Assembly (NCBI GenBank): GCA_001788955.1
Contig: MFXT01000007.1
Span: 1 to 34,838 of the forward strand
Direction: 5' to 3'
Source: Candidatus Peribacteria bacterium RIFCSPHIGHO2_02_FULL_49_16
Lineage (GTDB): Bacteria; Patescibacteriota; Gracilibacteria; Peribacterales; Peribacteraceae
Length of the DNA stretch: 34,838 bases
Each line of letters opens with the position of its first letter. Positions within the stretch are counted from its first letter, which is position 1. Below are positions 27,631 through 34,838 of this stretch, piece after piece. The notes below the pieces were generated by a model. It was given only the letters and a program-made list of their open reading frames with translations, had not been told where the DNA came from and searched no databases. Both the position numbers and the translations under genes were made by a program.

Positions 27631-28200
27631 TTACGATGCCAAGGACATGTTGACCAGCCCTGGCCTGTTCATTTTTTGAAGGATTTCGACGGCCATAAAG
27701 TGGCCGTCTCTTGTGCGTAGCGCACGTCCCTCTTTTGTGAGGGGCGTGGCGATGACGGTCTCTTCGCATTCACCCCTTTCGCCGATATATTCGACGAAGG
27801 GCAGCTCGGCGACGGCGGGCAATGAACTGCACGGAAGTCCCTCGACTGGGAAGAGTTCCACAGATGACAGTTTCGCCGTCATCTTCAGAAAACTCCGAGT
27901 CCATCGGATTTGTACCCGCATGGAGACCATGCCACAGAAGCAGCAGAGCTCCTTCGCGAGTTCCGGTGCATTGACCACCGTGAGTCGGTTGCTGTGGTTC
28001 TGGCTTCTTTGCCATGGCCATCCCTTTTGGGTGAATGACTCGAGGGATAGGGCGACCGGACAGAAACAGAGGCATGGCGTGCAATCCTCCATCTGCACGA
28101 CGCCTGCCACGAGCCTGGCTTGGACGAGGTCTCCCTGGCAGGCTCCGGATTTCTTTAAAGCCTCTACCAATGACGACACCTGTTCTACCCAAACATTCAT
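27631..28200 (-). CDS. Cys-rich 189-aa protein of unknown function
   Basis: The minus-strand frame has a strong Shine-Dalgarno sequence, GGGAGAG, 5-6 bases before its ATG at 28200, rare in this window, and a terminator hairpin after its end. That decides for it against the two overlapping frames of similar length. The product has a helical N-terminus (MNVWVEQVSSLVEALKKSGA) and paired Cys motifs at about 40-50 (CTPCLCFCP) and 87-90 (CCFCG). The C-terminal part reads RALRTRDGHFMAVEILQKMN. The Cys clusters could bind zinc or an iron-sulfur cluster. The region is GC-richer than its neighbours, hinting at a different origin. I do not recognise the family. Confidence 0.65.
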   Translation of the reverse strand: MNVWVEQVSSLVEALKKSGACQGDLVQARLVAGVVQMEDCTPCLCFCPVALSLESFTQKGWPWQRSQNHSNRLTVVNAPELAKELCCFCGMVSMRVQIRWTRSFLKMTAKLSSVELFPVEGLPCSSLPAVAELPFVEYIGERGECEETVIATPLTKEGRALRTRDGHFMAVEILQKMNRPGLVNMSLAS

Positions 28201-28305
28201 CGAAACTCTCCCTTTTTTGGATTCGGTGCTGTGAAGAAACTTAAATACAGTATATCAGATATGTCAAGAAAGAGGAAATACTGCTTTTATGACCAAAAAA
28301 TGACC

Positions 28306-28334
28306 TTTTCAAGAAAGGGCAAATTTGCTATACT
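28306..28334 (+). promoter_or_regulatory. Promoter of the Lys-rich membrane protein gene
   Basis: TTTTCA (28306-28311), 17-base spacer, TATACT (28329-28334) within the extended form TTTGCTATACT. That 11-base string is identical to the one inside the DUF559-unit left-end repeat. The ATG is 23 bases downstream. Confidence 0.6.
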
Positions 28335-28357
28335 GAATAGATTTCTTTCTTATTCCT

Positions 28358-28807
28358 ATGAAGAAACACACAAAAAAAAGACAGAAAAAGCAGAAAAAAG
28401 CACCTGCTCGTAAGAGCCGAAAAGTGCAAAAAAATCGAAAAAATATCGCGATGATCGTCGGGGCGCTTGCAGTCCTCGCAGGATCCGCATCTGTACCGCT
28501 TTTGGCAGATATTGTTTCTGATGATGGCGGTGCGGCACAGGAAGAGCAGAGCATGGGAGACGCGGAGGCGATGGTTCGCACGGCACAGAATGTCCATCTT
28601 CAGGCAGAGGGGTATGTTGCACTGGAACAAACGCTTGGCTTCAGAGTCGCCGATGAAGCGATGATTCTCCTTGCCAAGGCAAAAGAGCGTCTTTCCATGG
28701 CGGAGGAGGCGCTTTTACAGAACGATTCCACGCGCGCATGGCGTTTGGCTTTCGAAGCGCAGATGATCGTAGAAGATGCGCGAAGCGATGGATTTTTCAC
28801 GCGATAA
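28358..28807 (+). CDS. Membrane-anchored protein with Lys/Arg-rich N-terminal tail
   Basis: A 149-aa protein. Residues 1-29 are almost all basic (MKKHTKKRQKKQKKAPARKS...), then one hydrophobic helix (about 30-50, IAMIVGALAVLAGSASVPLL), then an acidic helical domain (about 60-149) with Ala/Glu/Leu heptads that could form a helical bundle (LLAKAKERLSMAEEALL). By the positive-inside rule the basic tail is cytoplasmic and the bundle extracytoplasmic. The tail could touch nucleic acid or simply set topology. No Shine-Dalgarno sequence. Family unknown to me. Confidence 0.65.
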   Translation: MKKHTKKRQKKQKKAPARKSRKVQKNRKNIAMIVGALAVLAGSASVPLLADIVSDDGGAAQEEQSMGDAEAMVRTAQNVHLQAEGYVALEQTLGFRVADEAMILLAKAKERLSMAEEALLQNDSTRAWRLAFEAQMIVEDARSDGFFTR

Positions 28808-28838
28808 GAATCTGTTTTACAATAGTGATGGATGTCTG

Positions 28839-28899
28839 CAGCCCGTGTTATGGTGAGGGATTTTGCGAAAGCAAAATCGTCACGAACCATCACGGGCTG
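28839..28899. repeat. REP-like palindrome R2, carrying the stop codon of the kinase gene
   Basis: CAGCCCGTGTTATGGTGAGG...inner hairpin GATTTTGCGAAAGCAAAATC...AACCATCACGGGCTG. The convergent kinase gene ends inside its right arm: the TGA at 28890-28892 lies in the repeat. Confidence 0.85.
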
Positions 28900-29900
28900 A
28901 TCCCTCTATCGCGTGAAAGAACAGCGGGGTTTTGCTGAAGCAGGAGATTTTCGACGTCATTTTTATGAGGCATGGCAGGTGCCGTACCGGGCTTGGTAAC
29001 GGAAAGTGCGGCGACCGCGGTTGCAAATCGCACTGCTTGGCAAATATCATTGCCATAATGCATCATGCCGGCGGCGAGTCCGCCACTGAACGCATCGCCC
29101 GCTCCTGTTGTGTCAACGGTTTTTACAGAACATATTCCCATGCGATAGTGTGCGGGTGCGCATTCACCCATCCGATTGCATGATACAAAAGAGCCGGCTT
29201 CTCCCATTGTAATGATAATCGTCGGAACCTGAAGATCATTGCACATGGTATGCAAATCGTTATTGTTCAGTTTGTTCATGAGCTCTTCTTCGGTGTGATC
29301 GGCATTCAGCAGTCTTTTAATGAGAAAGCGGAATTCCGATTCATTGGGCGTGAGAATATCAACGTCTTTCAATATGTCTGCAGAAAATTCTTCATTGATG
29401 GGTGCGGGGTTTAGGATGGTTATGAGCCCCTCTTCTTTGCCGATTTGCAGCGCTTTTCTCGTCGCATTCATGTTGCACTCCAGTTGGCAGACAAGAATTT
29501 TGGTGTTGGCAATTTTTTCACGGAATTTCTCGATGAATGATGTCGTGAGATGATTGTTGGCTCCCAGAGCCACGATAATTTGATTATGGCCGTTTTGGTC
29601 AACACCGATTGATGCCGCGCTTGTGTAAGAGTCTGCATGAATTTCAAATGCGGCGTCCATTCTTTCCTTTTTTGCAAAGTCTTTTGCGTGCTTTCCAAAA
29701 ACATCATCGCCAAGAGCTCCGAGAAAAAGTGTTCGTATCCCCTGCCTGTGCGCAGCGACTGCTTGATTAAAACCTTTTCCTCCCGGTCCGGTGCGAAAAT
29801 GATGAGCGATGCGCGTTTCCCCTTTTTCCGGCAAGGTCTTTGCCTCGAATGCAAGATCCTGAACGTAACTGCCGACTACGGATATGTGCGGTGATGTCAT
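28890..29900 (-). CDS. PfkB-family carbohydrate/nucleoside kinase (ribokinase-like)
   Basis: A 336-aa kinase. N-terminal SPHISVVGSYVQDLAFEAKT leads to GPGGKGFNQAVAA (substrate-binding Gly-Gly motif); TGAGDAFSGGLAAG carries the anion hole and catalytic Asp; the segment VPTIIITMGEAGSFV also fits. These match ribokinases, with nucleoside kinases and deoxyribokinases as alternatives. The ATG at 29900 overlaps the stop of the deoxyribosyltransferase gene (ATGA), so the two are translationally coupled. That favours a role in deoxyribose or nucleoside salvage. The last residues (RDRGISP) and the stop come from an R2 repeat. Confidence 0.88.
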   Translation of the reverse strand: MTSPHISVVGSYVQDLAFEAKTLPEKGETRIAHHFRTGPGGKGFNQAVAAHRQGIRTLFLGALGDDVFGKHAKDFAKKERMDAAFEIHADSYTSAASIGVDQNGHNQIIVALGANNHLTTSFIEKFREKIANTKILVCQLECNMNATRKALQIGKEEGLITILNPAPINEEFSADILKDVDILTPNESEFRFLIKRLLNADHTEEELMNKLNNNDLHTMCNDLQVPTIIITMGEAGSFVSCNRMGECAPAHYRMGICSVKTVDTTGAGDAFSGGLAAGMMHYGNDICQAVRFATAVAALSVTKPGTAPAMPHKNDVENLLLQQNPAVLSRDRGISP

Positions 29901-30472
29901 AAGGAGGAAGAGAGCAGTTTTTCGTGCCATGCGCGAATTTCTTCCAGGAGCTTTGGCAGCGTTCCTCTTCCTTCGATCACTTTTCCTCCGGAAACTTCTG
30001 ACCCGGCATGAAACATGCTGTTCACTCCGGTTTCTGGAAATTCGCACAAGCGCATATCTGTTCTCCAACAAAAAACAGGCCGCCGCTTTTCGGGCTTTTT
30101 CTCATAGTCGAGTCCTGCAAGAAAACCCGCCTCCCAGCAACCGCCGTCATCAGCACTGTGTCCGCCATCCATCGCAAAAAGAAGAGCGTCACAATTGGTG
30201 ATGTGATCGATATTATGCATCCCAATGACCCGTCGTAATTTTTGATAGATGAGTTTTTGTATTCTCAAGCTGTCCGTCTCATCGATTTCTTTAAAAAGTG
30301 GTGCTATTTTTTCGTGCAATCTTTTATCAGAGAATGGTTCAATGACATGGATTCCCAATTTCTCAAGCGAAGGAACAAGAACTGCTTTAAGCAAGGCATC
30401 TCCCGGATCGTTAAAGCCAAGTCCATTGGCAAGGTACAATTGTGTTTGAAGCGTATCGAGTGTGGGTTTCAT
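29897..30472 (-). CDS. Nucleoside 2-deoxyribosyltransferase family protein
   Basis: A 191-aa member of PF05014. QLYLANGLGFND at the start, then IEPFSDKRL, CDALLFAMDGGHSADDGGCW and EAGFLAGL give the family's nucleotide-binding Asp cluster and catalytic Glu. Such enzymes exchange bases between deoxynucleosides or hydrolyse dNMPs. It is first in a two-gene operon with a PfkB kinase, sharing an ATGA junction. Together they could release and phosphorylate (deoxy)ribose or rebuild nucleosides from scavenged bases, which would suit a CPR cell with limited nucleotide synthesis. The substrate is not known. Confidence 0.85.
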   Translation of the reverse strand: MKPTLDTLQTQLYLANGLGFNDPGDALLKAVLVPSLEKLGIHVIEPFSDKRLHEKIAPLFKEIDETDSLRIQKLIYQKLRRVIGMHNIDHITNCDALLFAMDGGHSADDGGCWEAGFLAGLDYEKKPEKRRPVFCWRTDMRLCEFPETGVNSMFHAGSEVSGGKVIEGRGTLPKLLEEIRAWHEKLLSSSL

Positions 30473-30499
30473 AGATGTGCGTCGGTTACAAGGAAGAAA

Positions 30500-30913
30500 T
30501 CATAAAATCCACCACGCATATCCAATGATGATGATTGCTGCGGCAAGGAAAGCAGTGAGGAGGCGAAGAATGAGGGAAGAAATGTGCGCGATGAAGTAGA
30601 AAAGGAGGGCGGAAAGGATGGAGTAGATGGTTCCTTTATATACAATGGAGATGTCTAAACCGATGGCGACCCAGACATAAACGAAGGCAAATAAATGTGG
30701 CACGGCACCGGATAAAAATCCGAAGAATGCATATGAATATTTACTTCTTTTTGTTTTGTTTTCAATTTTTCCTATTAGAAAACCAATTGCACTTCCTAGA
30801 ATGGCAAGAGGGAGCCAAAATGCAAATAATAGTTGATTTGCAATTTGAAATTGTAATATTCCTGGAATCATGAGTATGACGAATGCAAGAAGGGGGAGAA
30901 GGAGTTGTTGCAT
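30500..30913 (-). CDS. Small multi-pass membrane protein, unknown
   Basis: A 137-aa hydrophobic protein with four or five membrane helices separated by short basic loops (GKIENKTKRSKYSYAFFG). The ATG at 30913 was chosen over one at 30964 because an extended -10, TGCTATCCT, ends 8 bases before it, as at other genes here. No known motif. It lies between the salvage operon and the large secreted protein, with no clear link to either. Confidence 0.65.
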   Translation of the reverse strand: MQQLLLPLLAFVILMIPGILQFQIANQLLFAFWLPLAILGSAIGFLIGKIENKTKRSKYSYAFFGFLSGAVPHLFAFVYVWVAIGLDISIVYKGTIYSILSALLFYFIAHISSLILRLLTAFLAAAIIIIGYAWWIL

Positions 30914-30995
30914 GTGTGATGAGGATAGCAAAATGATGAGGGAAGGGATAGTTGTCTGAACCACGGATTACGCGGATCAGACATACATTTATGGT

Positions 30996-33995
30996 TCAGA
31001 CATCCTCTAACACCTCTTGCATGACTACTATTCGTTGTAGCACCTCCTCATTGTCCTGAAGAAACATTTTGCAGAGCTTTTCAAGAACAGTCAGACGTCT
31101 CACTGTTTGTCGGTGCAGTCCCTGCTGCAGCAGTCGTTCAATGAGCTGTGCCTGCGAGAGAAGCGCGTGGCGCGTATGGCGGAAACGTTTATGAAACGCA
31201 TCATCGGAAAGCGCAGCAATCATAGTGCTCAATGTCGGCGCATCTCCCTGTCCATGCAGTCCATCAAGCACGCCATCTCCATTTTGGTCAATCTGCATCA
31301 AATCATCTTCCGTACTGACGATGCCGATAAATGTCGGAGACACAGGAACATCCTCAAATACCATTGCATTTTGGTTCATCTGCGTCATACCCAGAGCTTC
31401 GTCGAAGGGCGGTTCAGACAACTTCGATACAAAGAAATCCATTGTCCCAACATCCGTTCCCTGTAATTCAAACATCAGCCGCTCCTCTGTAAAAATCGTC
31501 ACATATTCCGGGCCGTCGTCGCTCGGGACAAATTCGTAGAGACCGGGAATCTCTGCATCGATCGTGCCGTCAACATTTGCACCGACACGATTGCCAGATG
31601 GATCGAAGACAGAGAGATTCACGGGACTGTTTGCTTGTGCACTCCAACCAAATGGAGTTGGGTCGTTAGACCATTTAATGGGTTCGCTCCATCTGATAGT
31701 TGGATTATTTAATCCATATCCAATAAATTTAGGACTAAATGGTCCTCCACTTCCGGGAGAAAATAGTTTTTCAGGCTCCCCCCATATTCCAGGAAAATTA
31801 TTCCATTGATTTTCAGGAATTTCCAACAGAGAAAAATTTTCACAATTCATATCACAATTAAGTGAAGTTAGTTTTATTGATTCCACATCACTAGTATCAG
31901 GTGTTATGTCTCCGCGTTGTTTTTCAATAACATAAAAATTCACTCCCCCCTCTCCCCAGCTTGCATGTCCCCCTTTTCCGACGTACACGTGCGGGTGGGT
32001 TTCATTGGTCACCTCCAGCTCCTCCCACTTGTAGACGGTGCCTCCCCAGTGCCACGAGTAGATGGCATAGAGGGGATGTTCAGTTTCCGGATCGAGAATG
32101 AGCTGAATCATTTCCCAGTCACCTTCATGATTGTTGCCGGGGCGATCGGTGCCGTCGCTGTGGCGCCAGATGAAATTGTTGTAGGGATAGAAAAACCAAT
32201 ATTGCAGAATTGTGTAGGCGGTGTTTGGTTTTAGGAGAGGGAGATTCGTACTATTCTCCTCCGATGCGCTATCAAGCGTCCGTCGACCGTATATCGCCGT
32301 CTGGTACTTGGTAAAACGCTCTGGATCGGGAAGGATAGGATTATTCCCCGGTTCTGCATTCTCGATATCGAGATAATAATTGGTATCTAATTCAGGATGA
32401 GCAATTATAGATAAGGTTGGATTTGAATTAATTAATTGATCTTGAACAATAAAGTTATTCTTATATAAATCCGATTCAGAGAGTATAGCCGCAATCTCTT
32501 TTGGCCTGTAATCATCATCAAAGATGTGCAGAATCGGTGCATAACGCAAAAGAAGAGCATCTTCTGGCGGTGCGTTTGTCTCTGCACCAATCAAGACGTA
32601 TGAAAACGGTCCGATATCTTGCTTTGTAGAGATATTTCCGAGGAAGTCTTCAAGGATCAACGTATGTGTGCCGCTCATATTCGGCGTGATGATCATCGTA
32701 AACTCGCGACTGCCGTCTTGACTGATGAGCTCGGTTCCATCGGGATTCTGCACCGTCCATCGTTTCACGAAAGTCGCACTCGTATATGTCCATTTCAGCT
32801 CCTGCCCTGCAGTTCGTTGAAATATCCACTTCTGTCGATCACCGCGAACGCCATATGTTCCATGCGTTTCTCCTGTAAGGGGTAGTGGCTTACACTCCTG
32901 AAGCGTACTACTGATGCCGAGCGAATATGTTCCGGTTCCGGTTCCCCATTTGTGCCGTACATCCACAAAGTACGTTCCGTCATGCGGAAGCACAAAATCG
33001 TTGAGTGTACTTGACTGAATGGCGCGTGATAAAGATTCGGGAGAACGCATGGCAAGAAGAGAGCCGTCTTCTCCAAGCAAGCGAAATTGACCATATGCAT
33101 GAAGACCGCTTTCTCCCGCATCAGGAGCATTACTTCCCCAGTAAGCGGAAATAGTCACCGTGCTTCCCGATGATCCAAAAAATCCATAAAGATTGGTGTC
33201 GTACAACGTTTCGATATCTCCATCGATGACCGTTGCTTGCAAAGCAGTAGTAGCGGGCGTGAGTGTATAAGGGAAGGGACCGATTTGCTTTGGGCTTATG
33301 AAGAATGTTGGATAAAACGGTTCAAGAGCGATTTGATAGAGTCCGCTTTGCTCTGCTTGGAATGCAATGGTCGAATGATCATTCCATTCGCGTTCTTCGA
33401 AAATATCTCCATTGGGATCACGAATGATCCAGGAAAAAAACGGACGTTCTCCCTGTATGCTCCATGCATAGATATTTCCTGCCTGTACATTCACTTCCCA
33501 GATGTGTTGGCTTCCGCGTACGCCGAATGCCGTGTGCGTGCGTTCTTGGGTTGAGAGTGTGTGCGACCGTGGATTCGGATCACTGACGCCGAACCAATAG
33601 CTGCCCGTCCCTGAAAAACTGTGCGATATGTGAATGGCGTATGTGCCATTTTCCGGAAGAGTGAAATCATCGAGAATATTCCATTGCAAGCCGCGCGAAG
33701 TTGAGGCGAGTTTCAAAAGAAGCACCCCGCTCTGTGTATACAATTGCAATACGCCGAATTGATTCAGTCCTCCCCATGCTGATTCCTTGACACTACTTCC
33801 CCAAAATGCGGCGATGGTGATCTTTTGGCCTTCTTCTGCGTCAAATGTGTACCGATCTACTTCTTTTGGAACGGAAATTTCTGCAGTGATGAGTTGATCA
33901 AAAATTATCTCTTCCGTTTCCGCATGCGCGAGGGAAAATGATGAAAAGAAACATATGCAGAGCGCCGGACCTATCACAAAAAGCCGTTTCTGCAT
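30996..33995 (-). CDS. Large secreted protein: PPC-like repeats, Vps62-like domain, Ca-binding loop
   Basis: A 999-aa exported protein. A signal peptide (about 1-25, FFSSFSLAHAE) is followed by about four beta-sandwich segments (30-460) of PPC character: RYTFDAEEGQKITIAAFWGS, LPENGTYAIHISHSFSGTGS and a second pair with DGTYFVDVRHKWGTGTGTYS. The middle (about 480-720) resembles Vps62-like proteins: RYAPILHIFDDDY, YWFFYPYNNF, the hallmark NNHEGDWEMIQL and HPHVYVGKGGHASW. Near residue 910, DQNGDGVLDG is an EF-hand/dockerin-type Ca loop. The tail is helical. Function is unknown; binding or processing of surface polymers is possible. A -10 TACTAT (34009-34014) lies 13 bases before the ATG. Confidence 0.8.
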   Translation of the reverse strand: MQKRLFVIGPALCICFFSSFSLAHAETEEIIFDQLITAEISVPKEVDRYTFDAEEGQKITIAAFWGSSVKESAWGGLNQFGVLQLYTQSGVLLLKLASTSRGLQWNILDDFTLPENGTYAIHISHSFSGTGSYWFGVSDPNPRSHTLSTQERTHTAFGVRGSQHIWEVNVQAGNIYAWSIQGERPFFSWIIRDPNGDIFEEREWNDHSTIAFQAEQSGLYQIALEPFYPTFFISPKQIGPFPYTLTPATTALQATVIDGDIETLYDTNLYGFFGSSGSTVTISAYWGSNAPDAGESGLHAYGQFRLLGEDGSLLAMRSPESLSRAIQSSTLNDFVLPHDGTYFVDVRHKWGTGTGTYSLGISSTLQECKPLPLTGETHGTYGVRGDRQKWIFQRTAGQELKWTYTSATFVKRWTVQNPDGTELISQDGSREFTMIITPNMSGTHTLILEDFLGNISTKQDIGPFSYVLIGAETNAPPEDALLLRYAPILHIFDDDYRPKEIAAILSESDLYKNNFIVQDQLINSNPTLSIIAHPELDTNYYLDIENAEPGNNPILPDPERFTKYQTAIYGRRTLDSASEENSTNLPLLKPNTAYTILQYWFFYPYNNFIWRHSDGTDRPGNNHEGDWEMIQLILDPETEHPLYAIYSWHWGGTVYKWEELEVTNETHPHVYVGKGGHASWGEGGVNFYVIEKQRGDITPDTSDVESIKLTSLNCDMNCENFSLLEIPENQWNNFPGIWGEPEKLFSPGSGGPFSPKFIGYGLNNPTIRWSEPIKWSNDPTPFGWSAQANSPVNLSVFDPSGNRVGANVDGTIDAEIPGLYEFVPSDDGPEYVTIFTEERLMFELQGTDVGTMDFFVSKLSEPPFDEALGMTQMNQNAMVFEDVPVSPTFIGIVSTEDDLMQIDQNGDGVLDGLHGQGDAPTLSTMIAALSDDAFHKRFRHTRHALLSQAQLIERLLQQGLHRQTVRRLTVLEKLCKMFLQDNEEVLQRIVVMQEVLEDV

Positions 33996-34328
33996 CTGTT
34001 ACGGTGTCATAGTAAAAAGTGCGACATAGTGACAGTATTTTTATAAAATTGCAAACAATTACACTCTGCATCAGTGCCGTCCCATACAGTAGTAATGAAG
34101 AGTGTTACACAAGAGAGATGGATAAAAGAATTGGTAAAAGAATTGGTAAAAGAATGGGTAAAAGAAGTGGAATATCATTATAAATATTATTATTATAATT
34201 ATTATTATTATTATTATGTGTTGCTAAAATATTTGAACACAAAATTTGAACATCAATTAATTGATGTGTACATGCATTTTTGTACATTTTATGTACGGTG
34301 ATATACAATTTTCTATTAGTGTTTTCTT
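33996..34328. other. AT-rich low-complexity spacer
   Basis: No convincing gene. It holds a 12-base tandem repeat (TGGTAAAAGAAT, about four units, 34119-34170), an ATT microsatellite (about 34176-34217), a perfect palindrome CATCAATTAATTGATG (34251-34266) and several GTACAT motifs (34267-34298). The frame that reads through the tandem repeat codes only for VKELVKEWVKE and poly-Tyr, so I do not call it. Confidence 0.6.
34119..34170. repeat. 12-base tandem repeat
   Basis: About four units of TGGTAAAAGAAT with small changes in the first and last units. Confidence 0.85.
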
Positions 34329-34367
34329 ATGAAAAAATCACTCGATATCATTATTTACAAGGAAGAT

Positions 34368-34640
34368 ATGAATACAAAAACGACATATCTCCTCTGCCCT
34401 GATCATTCCTGTAAGCTTTTTTTCGATGCAGAACGGTTTACTCCCCCCTGTGAGAATCATTGTCCGAAGGAAAAGGAACTTGTAAAGATCATCAAATGCT
34501 TGTGTGGGAAATTGATCGATCTTCCTGGCGATCATAGCGCTTTCCGGCGTGCGGCATGTTCGGATCCTACATGCGGTATTCGGAATCTCCGGCAGCGATG
34601 TTCGGGTATCTATCATTTGCTCTACGATAGGCCAAAATAA
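34368..34640 (+). CDS. Small Cys-rich (zinc-ribbon-like) protein, unknown
   Basis: A 90-aa protein with four Cys pairs: LLCPDHSCK, PPCENHCPK, KCLCGK and CSDPTCGIRNLRQRC. The spacing suggests one or two zinc sites. The ATG at 34368 is preceded by AAGGAAG at good spacing; an ATG at 34329 would add 13 residues and has no ribosome-binding site, but a TATACAAT box (34302-34309) lies ahead of it, so both starts are possible. It precedes tRNA-Gln. Function unknown. Confidence 0.6.
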   Translation: MNTKTTYLLCPDHSCKLFFDAERFTPPCENHCPKEKELVKIIKCLCGKLIDLPGDHSAFRRAACSDPTCGIRNLRQRCSGIYHLLYDRPK

Positions 34641-34778
34641 CACACAACATTGATTTGCCGCCTGCACATTCAGAGCAGCTCCTTAAAAAAGAAACGATGC
34701 TGATCATCATGTTTTTGTGGATTCTGTGAGATCGGGGTTTTTGGTACTGTAGGAATCCTTGCTACCATGAGAGAAAAT

Positions 34779-34838
34779 TGGGGAGTAGCCAAGTGGTAAG
34801 GCCCCTGCCTCTGGAGCAGGCATTCGGGGGTTCGAGTC
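34779..34838 (+). tRNA. tRNA-Gln (anticodon CUG), cut by the window end
   Basis: TGGGGAG acceptor strand, D-arm GCC-AAGTGGTAA-GGC, anticodon stem-loop CCTGC-CTCTGGA-GCAGG with anticodon CTG (reads CAG), and the T-arm start GGGGGTTCGAGTC. About 60 of 75 bases are present. Confidence 0.9.

Noticed and set aside
27713-28234. Plus-strand 173-codon frame opposite the Cys-rich gene
   Set aside because: It has no ribosome-binding site, and its neighbour on the minus strand has a strong GGGAGAG, a terminator and Cys pairs. I treat it as a shadow.
34074-34301. 75-codon frame with VKELVKEWVKE and poly-Tyr
   Set aside because: It is a direct read-through of a 12-base tandem repeat and an ATT microsatellite with no support as a gene.

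Overview
The window looks like a piece of chromosome from an uncultured bacterium of the Candidate Phyla Radiation, most like Peregrinibacteria. The pointers are intergenic regions rich in short palindromic repeats, many genes that start a few bases after a -10 box with no Shine-Dalgarno sequence, S-layer-homology and PPC-type secreted proteins, a eukaryote-like (type 2) isoleucyl-tRNA synthetase and small Lys-rich proteins. TGA is used as a normal stop (trhO, ribBA), which argues against the Gly-UGA code of Gracilibacteria/Absconditabacteria. The taxon is inferred from gene content, not shown.

Region 1 (1-7.6 kb) is an integrated element at the 3' end of the tmRNA gene ssrA. It holds a phage-type structural protein cut by the window edge, a minus-strand operon of an XRE regulator and two HEPN-like proteins (a candidate defence or toxin module), a divergent membrane-anchored protein, and a four-gene overlapping operon: MerR-like regulator, 45-aa protein, 183-aa protein, large serine recombinase. 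The recombinase frame ends inside ssrA on the opposite strand. The left end of the element is not visible.

Region 2 (7.6-19.2 kb) is core genome with repeats: tmRNA with an unusually long predicted tag, trhO, a DUF559 nuclease gene inside a small repeat-bounded unit, a divergent sigma-70 factor, a holin-like membrane protein, ileS with an inserted histidine-phosphatase domain and an in-frame palindromic repeat, a long RelA/SpoT homologue whose synthetase half looks inactive, a Nudix hydrolase and a metallophosphoesterase. A gene-less copy of the DUF559 unit lies downstream of uvrA at 19034-19172, with both ends joined directly.

Region 3 (19.2-27.2 kb) has uvrA, an SLH-domain surface protein, ribBA, a 42-aa histone-tail-like protein with a clear terminator, and a GH15 glucoamylase/trehalase-like enzyme whose frame runs into an antisense tRNA-Arg.

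Region 4 (27.2-34.8 kb) has a partial duplication of the tRNA-Arg 5' end with its promoter, REP-like repeats, a Cys-rich unknown protein, a Lys-rich membrane protein, a translationally coupled nucleoside deoxyribosyltransferase/PfkB kinase pair, a small membrane protein, a 999-aa secreted PPC/Vps62-like protein, an AT-rich low-complexity spacer, a small Cys-rich protein and the start of tRNA-Gln.

The two most promising new things are the minimal mobile-element pair (repeat-DUF559-repeat and its gene-less derivative) and the HEPN operon in the ssrA island. The ileS phosphatase fusion is the most striking single gene.
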